NCBI GenBank assembly: GCA_964496245.1
Contig: CAZBZG010000085.1
Location: forward strand, 1 to 16,145
Length of the DNA: 16,145 nt
Direction of reading: 5' to 3'
Source: CAZBZG01 sp964496245
GTDB lineage: Bacteria > Planctomycetota > SZUA-567
The position numbers were made by a program, and so were the translations under genes. The first letter of the stretch is position 1; each line of letters starts with the position of its first letter. A model generated the notes under the pieces. That model ran no database searches, was not told where the DNA came from, and saw nothing but the letters and a program-made list of their open reading frames with translations. Of this stretch, positions 5,530 to 12,634 are shown piece after piece.

Positions 5530-7267
5530 CATCGACAACGAAACCGTGCGTGCCATCGAACGAGAATTCCTTTGCAGCGATCAGGAAGGCGGCGGTGCAG
5601 AAGAGAAGGCCCGGGCCCTGGGCGCGATGTGCGCAAATCGGGTCGACCGGAAGCTTGCCGAGGACGTGCTGTGTCGCATGCTGCGGCGCTACCATGCGGC
5701 CCAGCGATCGTTGAAGGGACAGCGTCAGGCGACCGAGGCCCTCAAGACCAGGCTCCACGAACAGGAGAAGCTGCTTGGCGAGGCCCTCAAGGATCCCTGG
5801 CTCCTGGCGACCCTGATCGACGACGAGGTGGTCAAGACCGACAAGGGGCCCAAGATCCGGGTGGGCAACGGGAGCAGGGCGAGCCTGGTCAGCATCGCGC
5901 CCACTGTAGATCCCGCCAAGCTCCGCATGGGCGTCGAATGCTTCCTTTCGGCCCACGGCAATTGCATCCTGGGCGTGGGCCGGGACGTGCAACGCTACGG
6001 CCTGTCCGTGGGCATGGTAAAGCAGGCGCTCGAGAACGGACGGTTCCTCTTGGAACGGCGCGGGGAGAGCATTCCCGTGCGGCTCTCGCACGTGCTGTCC
6101 GATCGCGGTCTGAAGGACGGCGAGCAGGTCTGCTTTGACGAAGCCGGTGTCGTGCACGAGGTCCTGCCCGAGGATACGGCCGCCCGCTTCCTCGTGGAGG
6201 ACGCGCCGGCCGAGACGTTCGACGACGTGGGCGGACAGGATGCGGCCGTGGCTGCGCTCAAGCGCGCGGTGGATCTGGGGGTCGCGCACGGGGAGACGGC
6301 GCGGCGGTTCCATTTGCAGCCACCCATGGGGATCCTGATGAAAGGCCCGCCCGGCTGCGGCAAATCTTTGCTCGCGCGGGCGTTCTGCAATTACCTCTCG
6401 ACCAACGACGACATGGACGCCGGGTTTTCGCAAGTATCGGTCTCGTCTCTTCTTTCCATGTGGTACGCCGAGAGCGAAAAGAACATTCGCAATTACTTCG
6501 CAAGCTTCGCGAAGGAGGCCATGCGCCGGGATGTGTTGGTCAGCTGGTGGGATGAAATCGACAGCATGGGAAGCACGCGAAGCCACCATTTCGCGCGGGC
6601 CGGGGACCGGGGCCCCCTTCAGGCGCTCCTGCAGGGGCTCTCTGAGCTCCATGCGGATCCGCACCTTCAGGGACGCGTCTTCGTCCTGCTGGCCACGAAC
6701 AAGCCCGAGAGCCTGGATCCGGCTCTCCTGCGGCAGGGCCGCATCGATTTGCAGGTAGACGTCGGCCGGCCGTCGACCCAGTCGGCAGCCCGGTCCGTGC
6801 TGGCGTGTCACATGCCCGCAGGCGTGCCCTATGCGCATGCCGACCTCGATCATGCCCGCAGCCGTGAATCGATTCTCGACGGCATGGTGGCCCAACTCCT
6901 CGCGCCCAACGGCGCCCTGCACGAAGTGGGCGAGGCGGTGTATGCGGACGGGGGACGCGAGACCGTCACGGGGGCGGCCATCGTTTCGGGCAGCCTGCTC
7001 GCAGAAGCGGCCAGGCGTGCCCGGGAGCACGCGTGCCTGCGCGTGGCCGAAGGCCGCACGCCCGCCGGGGTGACCCTGGAAGACGGGTTGGGCGGCTTGG
7101 AAGAGGCGCTGCGGGAGACGGTGAGTTGCCTGCGGCCCCACAACCTGCGCGATCACCTTGCATTGGGACGCGAGGGGCTGGAGGTCGTTGGGTTCGAGGC
7201 CCGGTTCCAGGAGTCGGCTGCATGCGCGCGGCAGTATGCGCTGGTCGAGCCGATGGAGGAGGTCTGA
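5519..7267 (+). CDS. ARC/Mpa-like AAA+ proteasomal ATPase
   Basis: This 582-residue protein has one AAA+ module and the layout of the bacterial proteasome-activating ATPases ARC/Mpa. A helical, coiled-coil-like segment (about 45-92) is followed by an OB-like beta region (about 95-215). The ATPase begins at FDDVGGQDAA (234-243). Walker A is GPPGCGKS (276-283), Walker B is VLVSWWDEID (339-348, D345/E346), and sensor 1 is ATNKPESLDP (392-401). Arginine-finger residues lie in LLRQGRID. The pore-loop position reads MWYAESE where ARC proteins usually have KYVGE. The coiled coil binds Pup in Mpa. The C-terminus is EPMEEV, so the GQYL/HbYX tail that docks on 20S proteasomes is absent. It overlaps the JAB gene and precedes the Dop-like gene. 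Confidence 0.87.
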   Translation: MSVDIDNETVRAIEREFLCSDQEGGGAEEKARALGAMCANRVDRKLAEDVLCRMLRRYHAAQRSLKGQRQATEALKTRLHEQEKLLGEALKDPWLLATLIDDEVVKTDKGPKIRVGNGSRASLVSIAPTVDPAKLRMGVECFLSAHGNCILGVGRDVQRYGLSVGMVKQALENGRFLLERRGESIPVRLSHVLSDRGLKDGEQVCFDEAGVVHEVLPEDTAARFLVEDAPAETFDDVGGQDAAVAALKRAVDLGVAHGETARRFHLQPPMGILMKGPPGCGKSLLARAFCNYLSTNDDMDAGFSQVSVSSLLSMWYAESEKNIRNYFASFAKEAMRRDVLVSWWDEIDSMGSTRSHHFARAGDRGPLQALLQGLSELHADPHLQGRVFVLLATNKPESLDPALLRQGRIDLQVDVGRPSTQSAARSVLACHMPAGVPYAHADLDHARSRESILDGMVAQLLAPNGALHEVGEAVYADGGRETVTGAAIVSGSLLAEAARRAREHACLRVAEGRTPAGVTLEDGLGGLEEALRETVSCLRPHNLRDHLALGREGLEVVGFEARFQESAACARQYALVEPMEEV

Positions 7268-7269
7268 GC

Positions 7270-8995
7270 GTGAGCGCCAATCCGCCGACAGATGAAACCG
7301 CGGTTGACGCGGGATCGAAGACGGGGCCCACCATCATGGTCGCGCGCGAACCGCGCGAAAAGCCCGTGCCTGTCGTCGTGGGATCCGAGACCGAGTTCGG
7401 CAACGTGCTCGTGCGGGAGGGCCATGCGGAGGGCGACATGGCCGGCGCGGCCGAACGGCTCCTGCGCGAGGTGGACGGCGTGCCCGCGGTGCGCAACCAG
7501 GTTTCGAGTGCCGGCATGCATAGCATGGACTGGGGCCGGAGATTCACACGCGCAGGCATCTGCGCGTATGTCGATCAGATGCACTTCGAGATCGCCAGTG
7601 CGCCTACGTTGAGCGACTTCGTGGCCAGCTTCCACGCAGGACTCCGCGTGGCGCAGCAGGCGCTGCAGGCTGCAGGCACGGCACTCAGCGACGACGAGCA
7701 CCTCGTTGTCGGGTGCGGCAATTCCGATTCCAACGGGTGTGCGTGGGCGGGCCACATGAACTTCTGCGTGAACGCATCCCTCCATGACGCATTGACGGGG
7801 GGGACCACGGACCTGCGCCGGTCGATCGAATTCATGAGCTACCTGGTGAGCTCCTGCGTGTGGAGCGGAGCCGGGAAGGTCGGCAGCGAGAACCGCACGC
7901 CTGGACCGCCGACGGGATTCCAGCTCGCCGCGCGGGCGGACTTCTTTGGCTGCCTCATGGGGCCCGGTACGACCCAGCCCGCGCGGGACCAGAGCTGCCG
8001 TCCGCTGATCAACACGCGCGACGAAGCCCACGCAGGGCGTCTCGCCTGGGGATCGGATCAGGTAATCTCCGGCGTCAAACGCCTGCATGTCATCCCGATG
8101 GACACGAATCTTTCGGATACCCCCAACTTCCTCAAGGCGCATGTAACGCAGGTAATCCTCCTGATGCAGATGTGCGGGGTGGCGCTGCCCGCTACCGTAC
8201 TGGTGAGCGATGCCATTGCGGCCTGGGGCGCATTCAGCCGGGACCCTTCGTTGCGGGAAGCGCGCGTGCCTACGCTGGCCGGTGTTGCACGGAGCGGCCT
8301 CGAAATCCAGATGGAGATCTACGAGTGCGCGCGTCGGTTTGTGGAAGCGGGCCATGCAACCCCCTACGTACCGCGCGCGGCAGAGGCCATGAAGCGCCTC
8401 GGCGAGGTGCTCGAGGCGCTCGAGACGTGGGATCCAAACGAGCCGCAGGCCTCGGAATTGGCGAGGAGGCTCGACTGGCCGCTCAAGTACTGCCTTCTGG
8501 AGGAGGCGCGGGTGGAGCACGGGTTGACGTGGGAGAGCCCGGAGCTGCGCCTGCTCGACCAGCAGTACGCGAGCCTGGGGGAGGATTCGCTCTACTTCAC
8601 TCTCCGGCCGCAACTCGTCTGTCTCGTGAGCGACACGGANNNNNNNNNNGCCCCCCGAGGACGCGCGGGGCTGGCTTCTCGGGATGCTGCTGGATCGCAT
8701 TCCGCGGGGCGCCATTCTGGGGTGCGGATGGGACCACGTGATCGTACGCGGACGAGCCAAGAACGGCGCCACGGGGCGATACGTGCTCGCGCTGCCGGAT
8801 CCCGCATCCGGTACGCGCGCGGCGTGCGAGGCGATCCTGGCTGCGGAAACGCTCGAGTCCGCCCTGCGGCAACTGGGGTTGCGCAAGATCTCGCCGCCGG
8901 CCGTGCCGTTCGTTTCACCGGTTGGAACCGTCGGAACAGCCGCGTCCACGCCTGCGGCGTCGTACTACCCCCCGATTCCGTTGCAGGGAAACTGA
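7270..8995 (+). CDS. Dop-like Pup deamidase/depupylase (interrupted by an assembly gap)
   Basis: This is a Dop/PafA carboxylate-amine-ligase-fold protein. The GTG start at 7270 lies two bases after the ATPase stop, with GGAGGAGG (7255-7262) upstream. Dop turns the Pup C-terminal Gln into Glu and removes Pup from substrates. Seen here: GSETEFG (residues 38-44), YVDQMHFE (100-107) matching Dop YVDHAHPE and keeping the nucleophilic Asp (D102), RPLINTRDEAHAG (244-256), RLHVIPMDTNLSD and FSRDPSLRE. The usual HEN glutamate motif reads GHMN (161-164). The frame is lost at the N run 8640-8649. It resumes in another frame at 8651 as PPEDARGWLLG, matching PPxDTRAxFRG of the family, and ends in TGA at 8995. 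The shift reflects the placeholder gap length, so I treat it as one intact gene of about 570 residues or more. Confidence 0.83.
8640..8649. other. Scaffold gap (10 N) inside the Dop-like gene
   Basis: Ten undetermined bases separate LVCLVSDT from PPEDARG of the Dop-like protein. The two sides are in different frames, although both belong to the same conserved family alignment. The true gap length therefore differs from 10, and the gene should not be called a pseudogene on this evidence. Confidence 0.97.
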
Positions 8996-9011
8996 CCAAG
9001 GAGGACCCATC

Positions 9012-9227
9012 ATGCCGGACCTTCAAAACCGCGAACACGACTCCGATCCGAGGCCGCACGGGCCTGACGGCGACGGTGCGCCCGATCTCGAGGGTCTGCG
9101 CCGCCTGCAGGCGCAGCATCAGTCCTGGCTCGACGCAGGCAAGAAGGCCATGGCCAAGGCGCTAGGGCCCGGCAGCGAGCAGGCGAACAAGATGCTCGCT
9201 GCCTATCGGCAGGGGGGCGGTCAGTAG
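9012..9227 (+). CDS. pup: Pup-like protein modifier ending GGGQ
   Basis: This 71-residue protein has AAGGAGG (8998-9004) upstream of its ATG. The C-terminus AAYRQGGGQ closely parallels the actinobacterial Pup ending AYVQKGGQ. Like mycobacterial Pup it ends in Gln, so it should need deamidation to Glu before ligation. The N-terminal 25 residues are rich in Asp, Pro, Gly and His and look disordered. A helix about 26-65 (LEGLRRLQAQHQSWLDAGKK) could pair with the ATPase coiled coil. Lysines at 44, 45, 49 and 60 could accept chains. The Asp/Glu-rich stretch before the Pup tail is weaker than in Mycobacterium. It lies between the Dop-like and PafA-like genes, the canonical arrangement. Context and tail make the call strong despite overall divergence. 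Confidence 0.85.
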   Translation: MPDLQNREHDSDPRPHGPDGDGAPDLEGLRRLQAQHQSWLDAGKKAMAKALGPGSEQANKMLAAYRQGGGQ

Positions 9228-9254
9228 AAACGTCCCGCGGAGGAGGCATATCCC

Positions 9255-11180
9255 ATGACCGAGCATCAGCAGATCCTGGGCGTGGAGACCGAGTACGGCC
9301 TCGTGGGGACGGACACGTCCGGCGAGACGCTGGACCCCGAACTCTTGAGCAAACAGGTCATCGATCTCGCAAAGGAGCGCTTGGAGCACCTGCCCGACCT
9401 CTCCTCTTACGGGCTCTTTCTCACCAGCGGGATGCGCCTCTACCGGGACGGGCCGAACGGCGCGCTGGAAGTCGCCACGCCCGAGTGCCTGGATCCCTTC
9501 CAGGTGGCTGCGTACGTGCGTGCCGGTGATTTTCTGGTTCGAAAACTTGCCAGAGAGCGCGAGACATCCGTTTCCAGCACGGCCCGTGTGGTCGCCCTGC
9601 GCAACGCGGTCACGTATCCCGCGGGACAACCGGACGTGCTGCAACTCAGCCGCGACCGGCGTGAGGCGAGCACGCGGGGGCAGCACGAGTGTTACTCCAT
9701 CCCGGGGGAGTTGAGCATTCGGGACCTGGCGTTGCCGCTTCTGAGCCACCTTGCGAGCCGTCCCTTGCTCACAGGGGAGGGGGGCTTCGATCCGACAGGA
9801 CCGTTGCCCGTGTTCACCCGCAGCGCCAGGCTTGAACTCTTCGAAGCCGTAAGCGGGCACGAAAGCACTCAGCATCGGTCGATTTGGCATAGGAAGGACG
9901 AATCCCTGACCGACGGAACGACCAAACGGGTGCACCTCATCTGCGGTGGCACCTCGATCACGGACGCCACCCTCATCCTCAAGGTCGGGGCCACGGGGCT
10001 CGTGCTCGCCGCGGCCTGCCACGGCGTCAAACTTCCGCCGATGTGGCGGGTCAGCAAGCCGCTCGAGGCGCTGCATACGTGGCTCCGGAACCCGAGCGCG
10101 CGGGTGCGCTGCGGGCGGGGAGCGCGCGCATCTGCCGGCGAAGTCCAGGAGGCCTACATCGACTGCGTGGCCGCCCGGCCGGACGTTCTGCCCCCGTATG
10201 CGGACCGCATCTTCGCCCTGTGGCGCGCAACGCTCACACAGGTCCGCGAGGACCCCGGGGCCCTGCAGAACCGCCTGGATTGGCCTCTCAAGGAGTCCCT
10301 CTACCGCGCGTACGTGGAGAACGTCTCGACGTTCACCTGGAAGCAGGTCTGTGAGTTCAGCGACTTTCTCTCCGGCATCTGGTCGGCGCTCCAGTACCAC
10401 TGCCCGGCGAGCTCGATTGCCCTGGACGAGCTGCTCGACAAGGAACGGAGCCCGTTTGCCAATCACATGGACTTCTTTGAACCCAGTCTCAAAGCGCGTG
10501 GGCTTACGTGGGAGCAGATCCGCGAGCTGTTGCGTCTGAAAGCCGAACTCTTTCTGCTCGATACGCGTTTCGGGGAACTGAGTTCCGAAGGCGTGGTCGC
10601 GCAGATGGAAGACGACTTCCGCATCGAACAGATGGTGCCGCGTAGCGAGATGCTGCACGCGGTGGACCATCCGCCCCGCGGGACGCGTGCCGAGCTGCGG
10701 GGCGCGCTCGTTCGTGAGCTCGCCAAGGAGCGGCGGACCTGTCTGGCCACGTGGACCACGGTCGTGGACCGGGCGCGCAAGCGGTTCGTGAATCTGAACG
10801 ATCCCTTTGCCACCAATCGGGGATGGGAATCCATCGATGAGAATGTGTCCACCCGCGCGCTGAGAGGGCTTCCCAGCGAGCAGGCAGCCATGCTCGTGGA
10901 GATCATCGGAGACGGGGCTGAGCGGCGGCGCCGTTTGCGGGCCCAGCTCGAGCGGAACCGGAGGCGCAGCCCCCTGCACGTGGGCCTGCCCGTACGGATC
11001 CGCACCATGCCCATGGAGATCGGCGAGTCGACCAGCCGCACCGCCGTGATCCAACACGTGGGCGAGGACGAGGACGGTACGTATTACGAACTCGACATCG
11101 ACGCGTCCGAAAACCGCCGTTACCGCTGGCGCCGCGACGAACTGCGACCGCTGCGCGCCAGCGAGGATGTGCCGTTCTAG
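9255..11180 (+). CDS. pafA: PafA-like Pup ligase with insertion and C-terminal extension
   Basis: This 641-residue protein has GGAGGAGG (9238-9245) before the ATG. PafA joins the Pup C-terminal Glu side chain to substrate lysines using ATP. Seen here: GVETEYG (9-15), GMRLYRDGPNGALEVATPEC (59-78) with the catalytic-position Asp D65 and glutamates E72 and E77, and GQHECYS (142-148) for HENY. Further on are KRVHLICGGTSITDATLILK, LDWPLKESLY and the late signature PPRGTRAELRG, followed by VNLNDPF near residue 520. Classical PafA is about 450-480 residues. This one has an insertion of about 40 residues after LDWPLK. Beyond about 530 it has an extension ending in a beta-barrel-like segment (GLPVRIRTMPMEIGE...YRWRRDELRPL). 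It ends the co-directional cluster. Confidence 0.85.
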   Translation: MTEHQQILGVETEYGLVGTDTSGETLDPELLSKQVIDLAKERLEHLPDLSSYGLFLTSGMRLYRDGPNGALEVATPECLDPFQVAAYVRAGDFLVRKLARERETSVSSTARVVALRNAVTYPAGQPDVLQLSRDRREASTRGQHECYSIPGELSIRDLALPLLSHLASRPLLTGEGGFDPTGPLPVFTRSARLELFEAVSGHESTQHRSIWHRKDESLTDGTTKRVHLICGGTSITDATLILKVGATGLVLAAACHGVKLPPMWRVSKPLEALHTWLRNPSARVRCGRGARASAGEVQEAYIDCVAARPDVLPPYADRIFALWRATLTQVREDPGALQNRLDWPLKESLYRAYVENVSTFTWKQVCEFSDFLSGIWSALQYHCPASSIALDELLDKERSPFANHMDFFEPSLKARGLTWEQIRELLRLKAELFLLDTRFGELSSEGVVAQMEDDFRIEQMVPRSEMLHAVDHPPRGTRAELRGALVRELAKERRTCLATWTTVVDRARKRFVNLNDPFATNRGWESIDENVSTRALRGLPSEQAAMLVEIIGDGAERRRRLRAQLERNRRRSPLHVGLPVRIRTMPMEIGESTSRTAVIQHVGEDEDGTYYELDIDASENRRYRWRRDELRPLRASEDVPF

Positions 11181-11205
11181 GAGCGCGCAGAGGCACAGCT
11201 GTTGC

Positions 11206-12438
11206 TTAGAAGAACCAGTCCGTTGGCGGAACGGGGTCGTATACGAATCGCCTGCGCTGATGGTGAATGGATTGCTCGAGATGCTCGCCCAGCTCCGGAA
11301 GGTAGCCGGGGCTGGGGCGTGCCGCTGTGGCGTCTTCCGTGTCCTTGAGTTTCTCGGTCGCGCGCTCCACGGCTTTTGTGACGCGGCTGTCATCCCTCTT
11401 GCGCTGGTCTTCGGCGACCGCAGGGTGGTAGCCGGGTCGTGTCGCGTTTTGCAACCATCTCTCGAGTTCCTCTCGTTCCTCGATGGGCGGATCTTTCTGG
11501 AGGCGTTTTCGCACAGCTTTGATCGCGTCCTTGACTGCGACTTCGATTGCTTGGGATGGCGGTGCGGCGTCGAGTTCGCCGTCTGCGAGGCGGATCAGGT
11601 CGCTTGCCGAGATCTCGCGACCGGGATATTTGAGCAGCCACTCGAGATAGCGGAACCCGCGATCATCCGTGACGAATGTCTCCTTGCCATGGAAGACGAT
11701 CCGGATGCCGTCGCCTTGCGGACGCCAGAGGTTGTGGCCGGACATGCTGGCATCGAACGGATCGGCCGGGGAGCGGGGAAGCATATCCATGCGCAGGATG
11801 TTGCGCTGGAGATGAATCTTGGTCTTGGGGTCGATGCGGGTGATGTCGAGGGGCACGGCGCCGAAGTACGTCCGGTCGTCCACGTCGCAGTTGTAGATGA
11901 GGCTCTCGGAATCGACGAGAGCGGCTGTGGCGTCCGTGGTGCGGCCTTCGGCGCGCAGATCCGCATTGATCAGGCGCACCTTGGAGAGATCGGCGTGATA
12001 CAGGTTGCTGCTGCAGAGGATCGCGCGATTCAGGTCCGCTCGGACGAGGGAGGCCCGCGGGAGCTCAGCACCGGTGAGGTCGGCCTCGATGAGCAGGGCG
12101 TTTTCAAGGTTGGCGTGGTGGAGTTGGGCGCCCTTCAGGTTCGCGTTGATCAATACTGCGCCGCGCAGATCGGCCCAGCGCAGAAACCATCCCGTCATCG
12201 GCACATTGGGCAGGTAGACGAATGCGTCGGGATGGTTCCTGCGGTAGTCATTCCAATCCGTGAGGTCCTTGGCCTTCTTGCACGTCTCGAGCAGATCGCA
12301 TTGCTGCGTGTCTGGCACGAGTTTCTTGAGCCACGCAGTCCAATCGGGTGGGGAGAGATCCAGCTTTCCTGCGAGTTCTGTGCGGAAGTCGATCTCCTGC
12401 TGACTCATTTGATACGATACGGGATACAAATTGGCCAT
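11206..12438 (-). CDS. Pentapeptide-repeat protein with winged-helix-like domain
   Basis: This 410-residue protein starts at MANLYPVSYQ, chosen because AAGGGA lies just upstream; the open frame extends 40 codons further but without a site. Residues 84-162 contain A(D/N)LxX pentapeptide repeats (WADLRGAVLINANLKGAQL and on), which fold as a right-handed quadrilateral helix used for protein contacts. Residues about 238-315 (RIVFHGKETFVTDDRGFRYL, then LLKYPGREISASDL and a basic helix) look like a winged-helix or similar DNA-binding module found in bacterial regulators. The C-terminus is charged and ends in PPTDWFF. The gene converges on pafA with 25 nt between the stops. No transmembrane segment is visible. 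The function is unknown; a scaffold or regulator is the reasonable inference. Confidence 0.78.
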   Translation of the reverse strand: MANLYPVSYQMSQQEIDFRTELAGKLDLSPPDWTAWLKKLVPDTQQCDLLETCKKAKDLTDWNDYRRNHPDAFVYLPNVPMTGWFLRWADLRGAVLINANLKGAQLHHANLENALLIEADLTGAELPRASLVRADLNRAILCSSNLYHADLSKVRLINADLRAEGRTTDATAALVDSESLIYNCDVDDRTYFGAVPLDITRIDPKTKIHLQRNILRMDMLPRSPADPFDASMSGHNLWRPQGDGIRIVFHGKETFVTDDRGFRYLEWLLKYPGREISASDLIRLADGELDAAPPSQAIEVAVKDAIKAVRKRLQKDPPIEEREELERWLQNATRPGYHPAVAEDQRKRDDSRVTKAVERATEKLKDTEDATAARPSPGYLPELGEHLEQSIHHQRRRFVYDPVPPTDWFF

Positions 12439-12444
12439 GGCGGT

Positions 12445-12456
12445 CCCTTGCAAGGG
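12445..12456. promoter_or_regulatory. 12-bp perfect palindrome over the ribosome-binding site
   Basis: CCCTTGCAAGGG is self-complementary and contains, on the minus strand, the AAGGG ribosome-binding site of the pentapeptide gene, seven bases before its ATG. It could be an operator or a translational control site. Chance occurrence is possible. Confidence 0.35.
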
Positions 12457-12490
12457 TGTGCAAATGATCGAGCGCCAATGAATTGTCTTG

Positions 12491-12519
12491 AGTCTACATG
12501 ACCGCTCACCAATGTGCAA
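12491..12519 (-). promoter_or_regulatory. Putative sigma70-like promoter of the pentapeptide gene
   Basis: On the minus strand, TTGCAC (12514-12519) and TAGACT (12491-12496) are separated by 17 nt. The -10 matches four of six consensus bases; the -35 keeps TTG. The implied leader of about 45 nt is reasonable. The match is moderate. Confidence 0.35.
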
Positions 12520-12549
12520 CTTGTTCCGTGTCAGGGCCGGCGGATTGCG

Positions 12550-12571
12550 GCTGGACAAGGGCTAGTCCAGC
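12550..12571. promoter_or_regulatory. Inverted repeat overlapping the DUF4159-gene promoter, possible operator
   Basis: GCTGGAC (12550-12556) and GTCCAGC (12565-12571) are perfect inverted arms around an 8-nt spacer. The left arm contains most of the -35 box, and the right arm ends three bases before the -10. This position suits a dimeric repressor site. No cognate regulator can be named. Confidence 0.45.
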
Positions 12572-12580
12572 GCGTATAGT
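12552..12580 (+). promoter_or_regulatory. Strong sigma70-like promoter for the DUF4159 lipoprotein gene
   Basis: TGGACA (12552-12557) and TATAGT (12575-12580) each match five of six consensus positions, with an ideal 17-nt spacer. Transcription would begin near 12587, about 48 nt before the ATG at 12635. It is the best promoter match in the window. Confidence 0.6.
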
Positions 12581-12634
12581 ACAGACAGGGCGGGCGGTTT
12601 CGGCACGGGCCCGCTCCCATCCGGGAGACGCTCC

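Noticed and set aside
5459..8949. Long minus-strand frames opposite the ATPase and Dop-like genes
   Set aside because: The plus-strand products carry Walker and PafA/Dop motifs. The antisense products are compositionally Arg/Pro/Gly/His-rich shadows, one of them running through the N gap.
7033..9165. A single 710-codon fusion joining the end of the ATPase gene, the Dop-like gene and part of the Pup region
   Set aside because: It exists only because the 10-N filler keeps a false frame open. The family motif PPEDARG is in another frame after the gap.
11181..11205. Possible terminator between the convergent pafA and pentapeptide genes
   Set aside because: AGGCACAG/CTGTTGCTT is only an imperfect short palindrome without a T-run, which is too weak to annotate.
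9162..11393. 743-codon minus-strand frame opposite the Pup-like and PafA-like genes
   Set aside because: It is antisense to the well-supported ligase and modifier, with no domain or start site.
11167..12501. 444-codon plus-strand frame antisense to the pentapeptide gene
   Set aside because: Its apparent repeats (for example LGALQVRVDQY-type segments) are the reverse reading of the pentapeptide codons. The minus strand has the ribosome-binding site, promoter and A(D/N)L repeats.
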